From WRDS01 sp964492775 (GTDB lineage Bacteria; Actinomycetota; Coriobacteriia; Anaerosomatales; PHET01), in assembly GCA_964492775.1 (NCBI GenBank), contig CAZBLH010000021.1:1-32727 (forward strand): a stretch of 32,727 nucleotides of DNA, written 5' to 3'. The position numbers and the translations under genes were made by a program. Numbering within the stretch: position 1 is the stretch's first letter; every line of letters begins with the position of its first letter. Positions 1-6,720 of this stretch are shown here, in pieces. Below the pieces are notes generated by a model, which worked only from the letters and a program-made list of their open reading frames with translations, had not been told where the DNA came from and made no database searches.

Positions 1-663
1 AACGTCGCGTCGGCCTTCGCGGAGCGAGTCGACTTCGACGGCGTGATAATGTCCAAGCTCGACGGCGACGCCCGAGGCGGTGGGGCGCTCTCCATCAGAC
101 AGGTCACCGGCAAGCCGATCAAGTTCGTGTCGCTCGGCGAGAAGCCTGACTCACTCGAAGTCTTCCACCCCGAGAGGATGGCCAAGCGCATCCTGGGGAT
201 GGGCGACGTCGTCTCGCTCATCGAGAAAGCGCAGGAAGCTGCGGCAGGCGAGGAGATCGACGAGAAGGCCGCCGAGCGGCTCGCGAAGGCCGAGTTCACG
301 CTCGAGGACTTCCTGAGCCAGATCAAGCAGGTTCGCAAGATGGGCGGTCTCGGGGGCGTGCTCAAGTCGCTGCCCGGGATGGGCAAGCTCAAGGACATCG
401 AGGGACAGCTGGACGAGCGTGAGCTCGACCGCATCGAGGCTATGATCTTCGCGATGACCCCGAGCGAGCGCCGTAACCCAAAGATCATCAACGGTTCCCG
501 GCGCGCACGCATCGCCGTCGGCTCGGGGGTTCATGTGAGCGACGTGAACCGTCTGCTCAAGCAGTTCGCTGAGTCACGCAAGATGATGAAGCAGATGCAG
601 TCGATGACGGGCAAGGGCCGCAAGAGGATGCGTTTGCCGGGCGGGTTCCCCGGAATCGGGTAA
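1..663 (+). CDS. ffh: Signal recognition particle protein Ffh, C-terminal part (5' end outside the window)
   Basis: This is the SRP GTPase that binds signal sequences and 4.5S/6S RNA and delivers ribosomes to FtsY at the membrane. The reading frame is open from base 1, giving 220 residues, roughly the last half of a normal Ffh of about 450. Residues 18-31 carry the G4 guanine-specificity element (SKLDGD, usually TKLDGD) and the RGGGALS segment. The closing G-domain strand and HPERMAKRILGMGD linker follow. From about residue 85 comes the Met-rich M domain: GGLGGVLKSLPGMGK finger loop, then the RRARIAVGSG and VSDVNRLLKQF RNA-binding helices, then a Met/Lys/Gly-rich end. The usual GTGEK before the linker reads SLGEK here. 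Ffh just upstream of rpsP is a common arrangement. Identity is certain; only the missing 5' end is unknown. Confidence 0.97.
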   Translation, partial: NVASAFAERVDFDGVIMSKLDGDARGGGALSIRQVTGKPIKFVSLGEKPDSLEVFHPERMAKRILGMGDVVSLIEKAQEAAAGEEIDEKAAERLAKAEFTLEDFLSQIKQVRKMGGLGGVLKSLPGMGKLKDIEGQLDERELDRIEAMIFAMTPSERRNPKIINGSRRARIAVGSGVHVSDVNRLLKQFAESRKMMKQMQSMTGKGRKRMRLPGGFPGIG

Positions 664-700
664 CGCCGCTCGTGCGTGCGGTGCGTGCTTTCGTGGCAGC

Positions 701-729
701 TTTACCGGCTTGCCCTGCTGTCGTATCAT
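701..729 (+). promoter_or_regulatory. Predicted sigma-A-type promoter for rpsP operon
   Basis: TTTACC at 701-706 and TATCAT at 724-729 are separated by exactly 17 bases. The -10 matches TATAAT at five of six positions. It lies in the 136-base gap between ffh and rpsP and would give a leader of about 65 bases. The rimP operon promoter has the same TTTACC box and spacer. This is a sequence-based prediction only. Confidence 0.55.
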
Positions 730-799
730 AGACAATCGCTTTGTTACTTCGTTTTCGCCGCCGCTGACATATGCGCGGCACCTGACCTGAGGAGATGTG

Positions 800-1237
800 T
801 TGGCAGTCAAGATTCGTCTGGCGCGTCATGGCGCCAAGAAGGCGCCCTTCTATCGTGTTGTCGTGGCGGACGGACGTGCCCGTCGTGACGGCCGTTTCAT
901 AGAGATCGTCGGTCGCTACAACCCGCGCGTGACTCCGACCCTCGTCGAGCTCGACGTGGAGAAGATCGAAGCATGGATCGCCAAGGGTGCCCAGCCGACC
1001 GAGGCCGTCGAGAAGCTCGTGGCAATCGCCAAGGGCCAGAAGGACGCCCCGGCCGCCGAGCCGAAGCTCTCGAAGAAGGCTGCCGAGAAGGCCGCTGCCG
1101 AGGCTGCTGCCGCTGAGAAGGCTGCTGCTGAGGCCGCAGAGGCCGCTGCCGCTGCTGAGGCTGCTGCCGCTGAGGAGGCTCCCGCTGAGGAAGCCGCCGA
1201 GGAGCCCGCGACCGACGACGCCGAAGCCGCCGAGTAA
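800..1237 (+). CDS. rpsP: 30S ribosomal protein S16 with Ala/Glu-rich tail
   Basis: This is a small-subunit assembly protein that binds 16S rRNA. I chose the TTG at 800 because it gives the classic MAVKIRL start, five bases after a GAGGAG ribosome binding site at 789-794; the GTG at 797 would sit only two bases from that site. The S16 core occupies about residues 1-80, with RHGAKKAPFYRVVVADGRARRDGRFIE-type sequence and IVGRYNPR. Residues about 88-145 form a low-complexity tail almost entirely of Ala and Glu with a few Lys, which most S16 proteins (about 80-90 residues) lack; long acidic or Ala-rich S16 tails do occur in Actinomycetota. It is the first gene of a run with khpA, rimM and trmD, the conserved S16 operon. 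Tail function is unknown. Confidence 0.95.
   Translation: MAVKIRLARHGAKKAPFYRVVVADGRARRDGRFIEIVGRYNPRVTPTLVELDVEKIEAWIAKGAQPTEAVEKLVAIAKGQKDAPAAEPKLSKKAAEKAAAEAAAAEKAAAEAAEAAAAAEAAAAEEAPAEEAAEEPATDDAEAAE
1070..1234 (+). repeat. Imperfect GCT/GCC/GAG codon repeat encoding the S16 tail
   Basis: The stretch is dominated by short degenerate units such as GCTGCCGCTGAG, giving runs of Ala with periodic Glu and Lys. Units vary at synonymous positions, so this is compositional low complexity rather than exact tandem duplication. Confidence 0.7.
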
Positions 1238-1241
1238 CCTC

Positions 1242-1493
1242 GTGACCGACGCTCGCGCGACAACCGAGGAACTGGTTCGCTACCTGGTCGAGTCGCTCGT
1301 GGAGAAGCCTGAGGCGGTCGAGATCACCAGCTTGGCCGAGGGTAGTTCCTTGAGGCTCGAAGTCGCACTGGACAGCGAAGATGTCGGCAAGGTGATCGGC
1401 CGTGGAGGTCGCATCATCAAGGCCGTCCGAACGCTGGCGCGCGCGGCAGGAAGCGTCGATGGGCTGCACGTGGACGTAGAAGTCCTCGGCTAG
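1242..1493 (+). CDS. khpA: KH-domain RNA-binding protein (KhpA family)
   Basis: An 83-residue single-KH protein of the family formerly called UPF0109 or YlqC. Known members bind RNA, often with KhpB/Jag, and influence cell division and envelope genes in Gram-positive bacteria. The GxxG loop of the KH fold is visible as VIGRGGRIIKAVRTL near residue 50. The start is GTG at 1242, four bases after the rpsP stop, giving VTDARATTEELVRYLVESLVEKP, which aligns with the usual N-terminal helix. No strong Shine-Dalgarno is present, so translation is probably coupled to rpsP. Its place between rpsP and rimM is strongly conserved across Gram-positive bacteria. Length is normal for the family. Confidence 0.92.
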   Translation: MTDARATTEELVRYLVESLVEKPEAVEITSLAEGSSLRLEVALDSEDVGKVIGRGGRIIKAVRTLARAAGSVDGLHVDVEVLG

Positions 1494-1494
1494 C

Positions 1495-2034
1495 TTGGTC
1501 GTGGCTTCCGGCCCGTTCACCCCGGTTGCGCGAGTGGTGCGCACCCATGGCCTCAAGGGCGAGGTAGCTGTCGTTTCTGACTCAATTCCAAACCTCGAGA
1601 CCATGACCGGTCTCGAGGTTTGGGTCGTTCCGCCTCCTTCCGGGCCGCGCTCGGGCCGCGTGCGCTCGGTTCGCCGGGGTCCCAAGGGCTCGCTTGTCCT
1701 GATCGACGGATTCGACTCGATCGAGTTAGCCCGCGCCATCGTGGGAAGTGAACTGATGGTGCGCACCGATGAGCTACCCGCAGGATGGTCGGAGCCCGAG
1801 GAGATCCCGGACTACCTTGGTTGGACGGTCGTGGATGTGGAGCGCGGTGAGATCGGAACGATTGCCGAGACGATCCTGACCGGCGCGAATGACGTCTGGG
1901 TAATCGAGGGGCCGTTCGGCGAAGTCCTCGTCCCGGTAATTGATGCCGTGGTGCGCGCGTTTGACGAGGAAACGACCACCGTTGAGGTAGCCCTCTTGCC
2001 CGGGCTCATGCCCGATGAGGAAGAGGCGTCATGA
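1495..2034 (+). CDS. rimM: 16S rRNA processing protein RimM
   Basis: This assembly factor binds S19 and helps mature the 30S head. The N-terminal RimM barrel contains VARVVRTHGLKGEVAV (about residues 9-24), the family signature. The C-terminal PRC-barrel begins near IPDYLGWTVVDVERGEIGTI and ends with EVLVPVIDAVVRAFD and a short acidic tail. The start is TTG 1495, directly after the khpA stop; GTG 1501 is in frame and equally plausible, because no clear ribosome binding site separates them. Length (177-179 residues) is usual. The coding sequence contains a perfect 15-bp inverted repeat at 1588-1623 (reported separately). Its stop overlaps the trmD start as ATGA. Confidence 0.95.
   Translation: MVVASGPFTPVARVVRTHGLKGEVAVVSDSIPNLETMTGLEVWVVPPPSGPRSGRVRSVRRGPKGSLVLIDGFDSIELARAIVGSELMVRTDELPAGWSEPEEIPDYLGWTVVDVERGEIGTIAETILTGANDVWVIEGPFGEVLVPVIDAVVRAFDEETTTVEVALLPGLMPDEEEAS
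1588..1623 (+). repeat. Perfect 15-bp inverted repeat inside rimM
   Basis: CCAAACCTCGAGACC at 1588-1602 and GGTCTCGAGGTTTGG at 1609-1623 are exact reverse complements, separated by the six bases ATGACC. As RNA this would be a very stable hairpin within the coding region, about 95 bases after the rimM start. No T-tract follows, so it does not look like an intrinsic terminator. Confidence 0.9.
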
Positions 2035-2783
2035 GAGTCGACGTCATCACGATATTCCCTGAGATGTTCGAGGCTCCGATGTCCACCTCGATGATCGGGC
2101 TCGCCCGTGAACGCTCAGTGCTCGATCTTCGCATGCACGATCTCCGGGACTACGCTCACGATCGTCACCGGACCACCGATGACTACCCGTACGGCGGCGG
2201 TCCCGGGATGGTGATGAAGCCCGAGCCCCTCTTCGAGGCCATCGAGACGGTCACCGAGATGGCGCCTGAGCGGCCGTACCTGGTCTTTCTCAGCCCCGGT
2301 GGACGGCCCTTCACCCAGGAACTCGCTCATGAGCTAGCCGAGCATGAGCGGCTGCTCCTGGTGTGTGGCCGCTACGAGGGCTTCGACCAGAGAGCGCTCG
2401 ACCTCGCCGATCTTGAGCTCTCGATCGGCGACTTCGTGGTCACCGGCGGCGAGCTGCCTGCGATGATCGTGATCGATGCGGTAACGAGACTGCTGCCCGG
2501 GGTTCTCGGCGATGAGGAGTCTGCGGTTGACGAGTCCTTTTCGGCAGGGTTGCTCGAGTATCCTCAGTACACTCGTCCCAGCGAGTTCCGTGGGATGGAA
2601 GTTCCAGAGATTCTGCGAAGTGGCGATCATGGGCGTATTGCTTGCTGGAGACGGGAACAGGCAATACGCAAGACCGCTACTGTTCGACCGGACATGATCG
2701 AGCTGGCGGACCTTTCCGAGAGCGAGGCCGAGGTGGCCAAGCAGACCAGAGAGGCGCTCGGCTCTGAAGGAGGAGACGAATGA
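2031..2783 (+). CDS. trmD: tRNA (guanine-N1-)-methyltransferase TrmD
   Basis: This SPOUT-class enzyme methylates G37 of tRNAs with S-adenosylmethionine, which prevents +1 frameshifting. The 250-residue product starts MRVDVITIFPEMFEAP and has DYPYGGGPGMVMKPEP near residue 60. The trefoil-knot AdoMet site shows as LVCGRYEGFDQRALDL and IGDFVVTGGELPAMIVIDAVTRLLPGVLG. The C-terminal domain carries the YPQYTRPSEFRGMEVPEIL-type segment and GDHGRIACWRREQA. Its ATG overlaps the rimM stop, and its own stop overlaps the lepB start, so all three are probably translated in a coupled way. A GAGGAAGAGG purine run precedes the ATG. Length is typical and nothing looks broken. Confidence 0.97.
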   Translation: MRVDVITIFPEMFEAPMSTSMIGLARERSVLDLRMHDLRDYAHDRHRTTDDYPYGGGPGMVMKPEPLFEAIETVTEMAPERPYLVFLSPGGRPFTQELAHELAEHERLLLVCGRYEGFDQRALDLADLELSIGDFVVTGGELPAMIVIDAVTRLLPGVLGDEESAVDESFSAGLLEYPQYTRPSEFRGMEVPEILRSGDHGRIACWRREQAIRKTATVRPDMIELADLSESEAEVAKQTREALGSEGGDE

Positions 2784-3349
2784 GGGATGAGATGACGGGG
2801 AGACCATCGGCCATGGAACAGGAAACGTCGCTTGGCCGTGGGCTTCTTGAGGCATTTCTGCTCATCGCGCTCGCCTTCGCCCTGGCACAGGGCATCAAGT
2901 ACTTCGTCGTGCAGCCGTTCGTGGTGCCCACAGGTTCGATGATTCCGACGATCGAGATCGGCGACAGGTTCTTGGCCGACAAGATGGTGTACCGATTCTT
3001 CCGTGAGCCCGAGGTCGGCGACGTCGTCGTCTTCGACGACCCGGAGGGCGTGCACGCCCAGCTCGTTAAGCGCGTCATCGCGGTCGAGGGGCAGACGGTC
3101 GATGTTCGGGACGGTAAGGTCTGGGTAGACGGTGAGCCGCTTGACGAGCCGTACACCTACGGCAAGGAGACGCTGCCCGGCACCGTTGCGCTGCCTATCA
3201 CGCTCGGCCCCGGCCAACTGTGGCTGATGGGGGACAACCGGCCCCAGAGCGGTGACAGCCGCTTCTTCGGCCCGCAGCCGACCTCAGCGGTACGCGGACG
3301 CGCCTTCTGGACCTACTGGCCGACCAGCCGCTTCGGCAAGCTGGAGTAA
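2780..3349 (+). CDS. lepB: Signal peptidase I
   Basis: This membrane serine protease removes signal peptides from secreted proteins. The 189-residue product has a short cytosolic N-terminus, one membrane segment at about residues 21-38 and an external catalytic domain, the usual Gram-positive layout. Catalytic Ser53 lies in PTGSMIPTI and the general base Lys97 in LVKRVIAVEG. The box E motif GDNRPQSGDSRFFG is near residue 152. The ATG at 2780 overlaps the trmD stop and has an excellent AAGGAGGAG about four bases upstream; internal ATGs at codons 5 and 12 are less well placed. Its position between trmD and rplS is a variation on the usual direct trmD-rplS neighbourhood, also seen in some other Gram-positive bacteria. 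Confidence 0.95.
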   Translation: MRDEMTGRPSAMEQETSLGRGLLEAFLLIALAFALAQGIKYFVVQPFVVPTGSMIPTIEIGDRFLADKMVYRFFREPEVGDVVVFDDPEGVHAQLVKRVIAVEGQTVDVRDGKVWVDGEPLDEPYTYGKETLPGTVALPITLGPGQLWLMGDNRPQSGDSRFFGPQPTSAVRGRAFWTYWPTSRFGKLE

Positions 3350-3424
3350 CGAGCTTATCGCACTGGACTGCCGTCACGCGCGCCGCGCCGTGGAGATCGC
3401 CCGCGGGCGAGTTGGAATTGACCG

Positions 3425-3454
3425 TTGCCGCACGCAGGTCAGGTAGTCTATACT
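3425..3454 (+). promoter_or_regulatory. Predicted promoter for rplS
   Basis: TTGCCG at 3425-3430 and TATACT at 3449-3454 are separated by 18 bases. A better -35 match, TTGACC at 3418-3423, is 25 bases away and too distant. The same TATACT -10 box precedes rpsB. It lies in the lepB-rplS gap, which contains no gene. Confidence 0.5.
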
Positions 3455-3464
3455 ACGTCTTCGC

Positions 3465-3482
3465 GCCCGCTACCCGGCGGGC
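3465..3482 (+). promoter_or_regulatory. Short hairpin in the rplS 5' leader
   Basis: GCCCGC (3465-3470) pairs with GCGGGC (3477-3482) across the loop TACCCG, just downstream of the predicted start of transcription and about 36 bases before the rplS ATG. Autogenous L19 leaders are known in other bacteria, but this short stem does not by itself identify one. Confidence 0.3.
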
Positions 3483-3518
3483 TTGTGATTTCGCCGAGTG
3501 ACAAGGACTCTTTCGACA

Positions 3519-3863
3519 ATGGACATCATCCGCGCCATCGAGCAGCAGCAGATTCGCGAGGACCTGCCGCAGTTCCAGGTCGGTGACACCGTGAAGGTGC
3601 ACTACAAGATCATCGAAGGTACCCGGGAGCGCACGCAGGTCTTCCAGGGTGTCATCATCCGCAAGCACGGTGCTTCGAACCGCGAGACGTTCACGGTTCG
3701 CAAGATGAGCTTCGGTGTCGGGGTCGAGAGGACGTTCCCGGTCCACTCTCCCAAGATCGACAAGATCGAGCACGTGAGCCGCGGCAAGGTCCGCCGCTCC
3801 AAGCTCTACTTCCTGCGCGACAAGGTCGGCAAGGCCGCTCGCCTCAAGGAAAAGGGCTACTAG
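3519..3863 (+). CDS. rplS: 50S ribosomal protein L19
   Basis: A large-subunit protein at the 30S-50S interface. The ATG at 3519 gives 114 residues, the normal L19 length, starting MDIIRAIEQQQIREDLPQFQVGDTV. An AAGGA sits 11 bases upstream (3503-3507). An in-frame GTG at 3498 would add seven residues but has no ribosome binding site. Family signatures are VKVHYKIIEGTRERTQVFQGVIIRKHGASNRETFTVRK (in pieces), FGVGVERTFPVHSP and VRRSKLYFLRDKVGKAARLKE near the C-terminus. It appears to have its own promoter and is followed by an intrinsic terminator, so it may be largely monocistronic. Confidence 0.97.
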   Translation: MDIIRAIEQQQIREDLPQFQVGDTVKVHYKIIEGTRERTQVFQGVIIRKHGASNRETFTVRKMSFGVGVERTFPVHSPKIDKIEHVSRGKVRRSKLYFLRDKVGKAARLKEKGY

Positions 3864-3898
3864 GCCGGCGATGCTCGCCTGCACAAGTACTCTCTCGG

Positions 3899-3938
3899 AC
3901 GGGGTTTCCGCATCAAGCGGGGCCCCGTTCGTGCTTTT
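3899..3938 (+). terminator. Predicted rho-independent terminator after rplS
   Basis: The arms are ACGGGGTTTCCGC (3899-3911) and GCGGGGCCCCGT (3917-3928) around the loop ATCAA. They pair through two G-C blocks joined by G-U pairs and a one-base bulge. TCGTGCTTTT follows. It separates the ribosomal segment from rnhB. Confidence 0.7.
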
Positions 3939-3953
3939 CGGAAGTGATGCGCG

Positions 3954-4745
3954 ATGAGTGGCGCTGGCGGGCGTCCGACCGTCGCCGAGCTGACCGAGCG
4001 CATTGAGCGCGCGCGGGGCGCGACTCTGCGCCGCCTTGCCGAGGAGCTGGCCGACGACGATCGTGCCGGAGTGCGGTGCGCGCTGGAATCCGCACTCGCC
4101 CGCGACCGAGCGCGCAGGCGCGAGCGCGAGCGAATCCGGAGGCTGTACGCGCTCGAGTGCGAGCTGCGCGCCTCCGGGTGCACGCTGGTCGCTGGAGTAG
4201 ACGAGGTCGGACGGGGTGCGCTCGCGGGCCCTCTCACGGCGTGCGCCTGCGTGCTGCCTGAGCAGCCGCGCATCTTGGGGCTGGACGATTCGAAGGCGCT
4301 TGCACCCGCTCGGCGTGAAGAGCTTGCCGAGCAGGTAAGGAGCCGAGCGGTGTCAGTCTCGGTGGCGCATGTGACCGCAGTCGAGATTGACGCCGGCGGT
4401 ATGGGCGCCGCAGTCAAACTTGCGTTCAGGCGCGCCCTTGACGGGCTCGAGGTTCCCGTCGATCACGTTCTGGTAGACGGTCTGCCTCTGCGAATCGTTG
4501 AAGCCGAGACTGCGGTGGTCGATGGCGATGGGAAGGTCGCCGCCATTGCTGCCGCATCGATCGTCGCCAAGGTCACGCGCGACGAGATCATGGTCCGGCT
4601 CGCCGAAAGCCACCCCGAGTACGGGTTTGCCGCGAACAAGGGCTATGGGACCGCGGATCATCTGTCTGCCCTGAATCAGTTCGGGCCGTGTGCCGAGCAC
4701 CGCCGGACGTTCATGCCCTGTGGGGGAACGGAGCGCTTGTTCTAG
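3954..4745 (+). CDS. rnhB: Ribonuclease HII
   Basis: This enzyme removes RNA from RNA-DNA hybrids and single ribonucleotides misincorporated in DNA. The catalytic core begins with VAGVDEVGRGALAGPL, where Asp83 and Glu84 are metal ligands. LDDSKAL follows, then VDHVLVDGLPL with the third Asp, and finally AAASIVAKVTRDEIM with the fourth. The Arg/Glu-rich helical extension of about 75 residues before the core resembles the N-terminal extension of Bacillus RNase HII and explains the 263-residue length. The C-terminus has GYGTADHLSALNQFGPCAEHRRTF. Start ATG 3954 is poorly marked by a ribosome binding site, so the exact start is less sure than the identity. It opens the DNA-processing block ahead of yraN, as in many Gram-positive genomes. 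Confidence 0.95.
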   Translation: MSGAGGRPTVAELTERIERARGATLRRLAEELADDDRAGVRCALESALARDRARRRERERIRRLYALECELRASGCTLVAGVDEVGRGALAGPLTACACVLPEQPRILGLDDSKALAPARREELAEQVRSRAVSVSVAHVTAVEIDAGGMGAAVKLAFRRALDGLEVPVDHVLVDGLPLRIVEAETAVVDGDGKVAAIAAASIVAKVTRDEIMVRLAESHPEYGFAANKGYGTADHLSALNQFGPCAEHRRTFMPCGGTERLF

Positions 4746-4855
4746 CTCAGGCAAAGTCCCACAAGTGCCTGCTTCTGATGCCCACCCGCCTTGTTGGAGT
4801 CGGTTTCGATTCTGGTTGGAGGCGCGTGCAACCTTGTTGGCGGAGGTGGTAGCCC

Positions 4856-5239
4856 ATGACAGACAAGGGCAAGCGGCTCGGTGAGCGGGGAGAGGATGCG
4901 GCGGCAGCATTCCTGGAGCGAGCGGGGATGGAGATCGTCGAGCGGAACTGGCGCGCTCCGACCGGCGGAGAGATCGACATAGTCGCACTCGACGGCGACA
5001 CGGTCGTGCTCGTCGAGGTCAAGACGCGCAAGAACAGCACGAAGGGGAGTCCCGAAGAAGCGGTTACACCGGCAAAGCAACGCAGGTACAGGAAGCTCGC
5101 GAAAGCGTATCAGGCGCATATGGGCACGGTTGAGGTGCCGCTTCGTTTCGACGTGATCGCGATAACTGTCATTGCTGAGGACCGGGCGCTGCTGAGGCAC
5201 CACCGCTCGGCATTCATCGTCGATGTGGGTCAGGGGTAG
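4856..5239 (+). CDS. yraN: UPF0102 family protein YraN, predicted nuclease fold
   Basis: A 127-residue protein of the YraN/UPF0102 family, which has a Holliday-junction-resolvase-like (PD-(D/E)xK) fold; the cellular role is not settled. The sequence shows LGERGEDAAAAFLERAGMEIVERNWR, then GEIDIVALDGDTVVLVEVKTR, which supplies the Asp and the ExK pair of such folds near residues 41-60, and a C-terminal RFDVIAIT segment. A GGAGGTGG run lies just upstream of ATG 4856. The 110 bases before it hold only a weak CAGGCA/TGCCTG stem near 4748-4771 with no convincing T-tract. The last base of its stop is the first base of the comM GTG. Linkage with rnhB, comM and dprA is conserved in many bacteria. Confidence 0.92.
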   Translation: MTDKGKRLGERGEDAAAAFLERAGMEIVERNWRAPTGGEIDIVALDGDTVVLVEVKTRKNSTKGSPEEAVTPAKQRRYRKLAKAYQAHMGTVEVPLRFDVIAITVIAEDRALLRHHRSAFIVDVGQG

Positions 5240-6720
5240 TGGGGCAGTATCGCACGCGCACCGCGACGATCTTGGGGGTGCGCGCCGTTCCCGTTGATGT
5301 GGAAGTGGACGTCGGTGCCGGTCTGCCGTCGTTCTCCATCGTCGGTCTGCCTGACGCAGCCGTCGTAGAGGCGCGTGAACGAGTACGCGCGGCGATACGG
5401 GCATCAGGATTCGAGCTGGCGCCTGCTCGTGTGGTGGTCAACTTGGCTCCCGGCCCGTTGAGAAAGCACGGCACCGGATTCGATCTTCCCATCGCGTTGG
5501 GACTACTTGTGGCGACGGGCCAGATACCTCGCCAGGTGCTCGACGGTGTGTCGGCCGTTGGCGAGCTGTCCCTGGACGGGTGCGTACGTGGTGTCTCTGG
5601 GCTCATTGCTCACGCTCTTACGGCTCGCGAGGCCGGTCGACCGTTGCTCGGCCCGGCTGGATACGCCTCTAGCTGCGCTGTCGATGGAGGCGTGTACCTG
5701 CCGTTGGCTCGCCTTGCCGACATCAGGCAAGGTCTGCCCTCATCTGCGCCCGTAGCGGACGGCATCGAGCCGGTTGGGGAGTCAGCGGACTTCTCTGAGG
5801 TGGTAGGGCAGGAGCTAGCCGTACGTGCGCTGGTGGTTGCGGCAGCGGGTGGCCACAACCTGCTGATGATCGGCCCGCCCGGGTCCGGAAAGACCATGCT
5901 TGCACGCCGACTTCCGACGATCCTGCCGCCGCTCAACGGTTCGGAACGACTGGAGTCGGCACTCGTGCACTCAGTGGCAGGCCTGGACTCGGCGCCTCTG
6001 CTGGCCGGCCAGCGTCCCTTCCGGGCACCGCACCACTCGGCATCGATCGCAGGGCTTGTCGGCGGCGGGACGCCTCCCCGGCCGGGTGAGGCCTCGCTTG
6101 CGCACAACGGGGTGCTCTTTCTCGACGAGATGTCAGAGTTCGGCCCTGCGGCGCTGCAGTGCCTGCGGCAGCCGCTGGAGGACGGCACCATCGCTATCGT
6201 GCGTGCCGATGGGCGCGTGAGCCTTCCAGCCAGATTCGCACTCGTCGGGGCAGCGAATCCGTGCCCGTGCGGGTTTCTCGGCGATCCGGCGAGAAGCTGT
6301 CGTTGCCAGCCGCAGGTAATAGACCGGTACCGAGCGCGGATCGGTGGGCCACTTATGGATCGGATCGACATCGTGCTGCATGTCGACCGGCCCGCACCGG
6401 AGCGGCTGCTTGAGCAACCGGCGAGTCGGTCCTCGGCCGGGTTGCGCGCGGAGGTCCTTGCCGCACGCGCTCGGGCCGTAGCCAGGGATGGGGTGCCTAC
6501 CGCGCAGTTGTCCGGCACCCAACTCCTGGCCGCATGCGGTATGAGCGCAGAAACTAAGACATCGCTTGAGTCGGCCGCGCGCCGGCATCACCTGTCGGGC
6601 AGAGGAGTCACGCGGCTTCTGCGAGTGGCGCGCACTATCGCTGATTTGGAGGCAGCCGACCGCGTTCGTATGGGGCATCTTGCCGAGGCGTTGGGGTACC
6701 GGGCGGGTGATGAAGCTTGA
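5239..6720 (+). CDS. comM: YifB/ComM family Mg-chelatase-like AAA+ ATPase
   Basis: ComM is a hexameric helicase that extends branch migration during natural transformation in Gram-negative bacteria; the role in Actinomycetota is less tested. Residues 1-165 form the N-terminal ChlI-like domain starting GQYRTRTATILGV and containing GLPSFSIVGLPDAAVVEARERVRAAI. Walker A is GPPGSGKT at 212-219 and Walker B is VLFLDE with Asp296 and Glu297. A Cys-rich loop (ANPCPCGFLGD, SCRCQPQ) and the C-terminal MgCh_C domain (ISGRGVTRLLRVARTIADLE-like) follow. The GTG at 5239 overlaps the yraN stop by one base. Length (493) is normal. The stop overlaps the dprA start as TTGA, implying coupled translation of two DNA-uptake-related proteins. 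Confidence 0.95.
   Translation: MGQYRTRTATILGVRAVPVDVEVDVGAGLPSFSIVGLPDAAVVEARERVRAAIRASGFELAPARVVVNLAPGPLRKHGTGFDLPIALGLLVATGQIPRQVLDGVSAVGELSLDGCVRGVSGLIAHALTAREAGRPLLGPAGYASSCAVDGGVYLPLARLADIRQGLPSSAPVADGIEPVGESADFSEVVGQELAVRALVVAAAGGHNLLMIGPPGSGKTMLARRLPTILPPLNGSERLESALVHSVAGLDSAPLLAGQRPFRAPHHSASIAGLVGGGTPPRPGEASLAHNGVLFLDEMSEFGPAALQCLRQPLEDGTIAIVRADGRVSLPARFALVGAANPCPCGFLGDPARSCRCQPQVIDRYRARIGGPLMDRIDIVLHVDRPAPERLLEQPASRSSAGLRAEVLAARARAVARDGVPTAQLSGTQLLAACGMSAETKTSLESAARRHHLSGRGVTRLLRVARTIADLEAADRVRMGHLAEALGYRAGDEA

Noticed and set aside
4748..4771. CAGGCA/TGCCTG stem after rnhB considered as a terminator
   Set aside because: Only six pairs with a 12-base loop and no T-tract.
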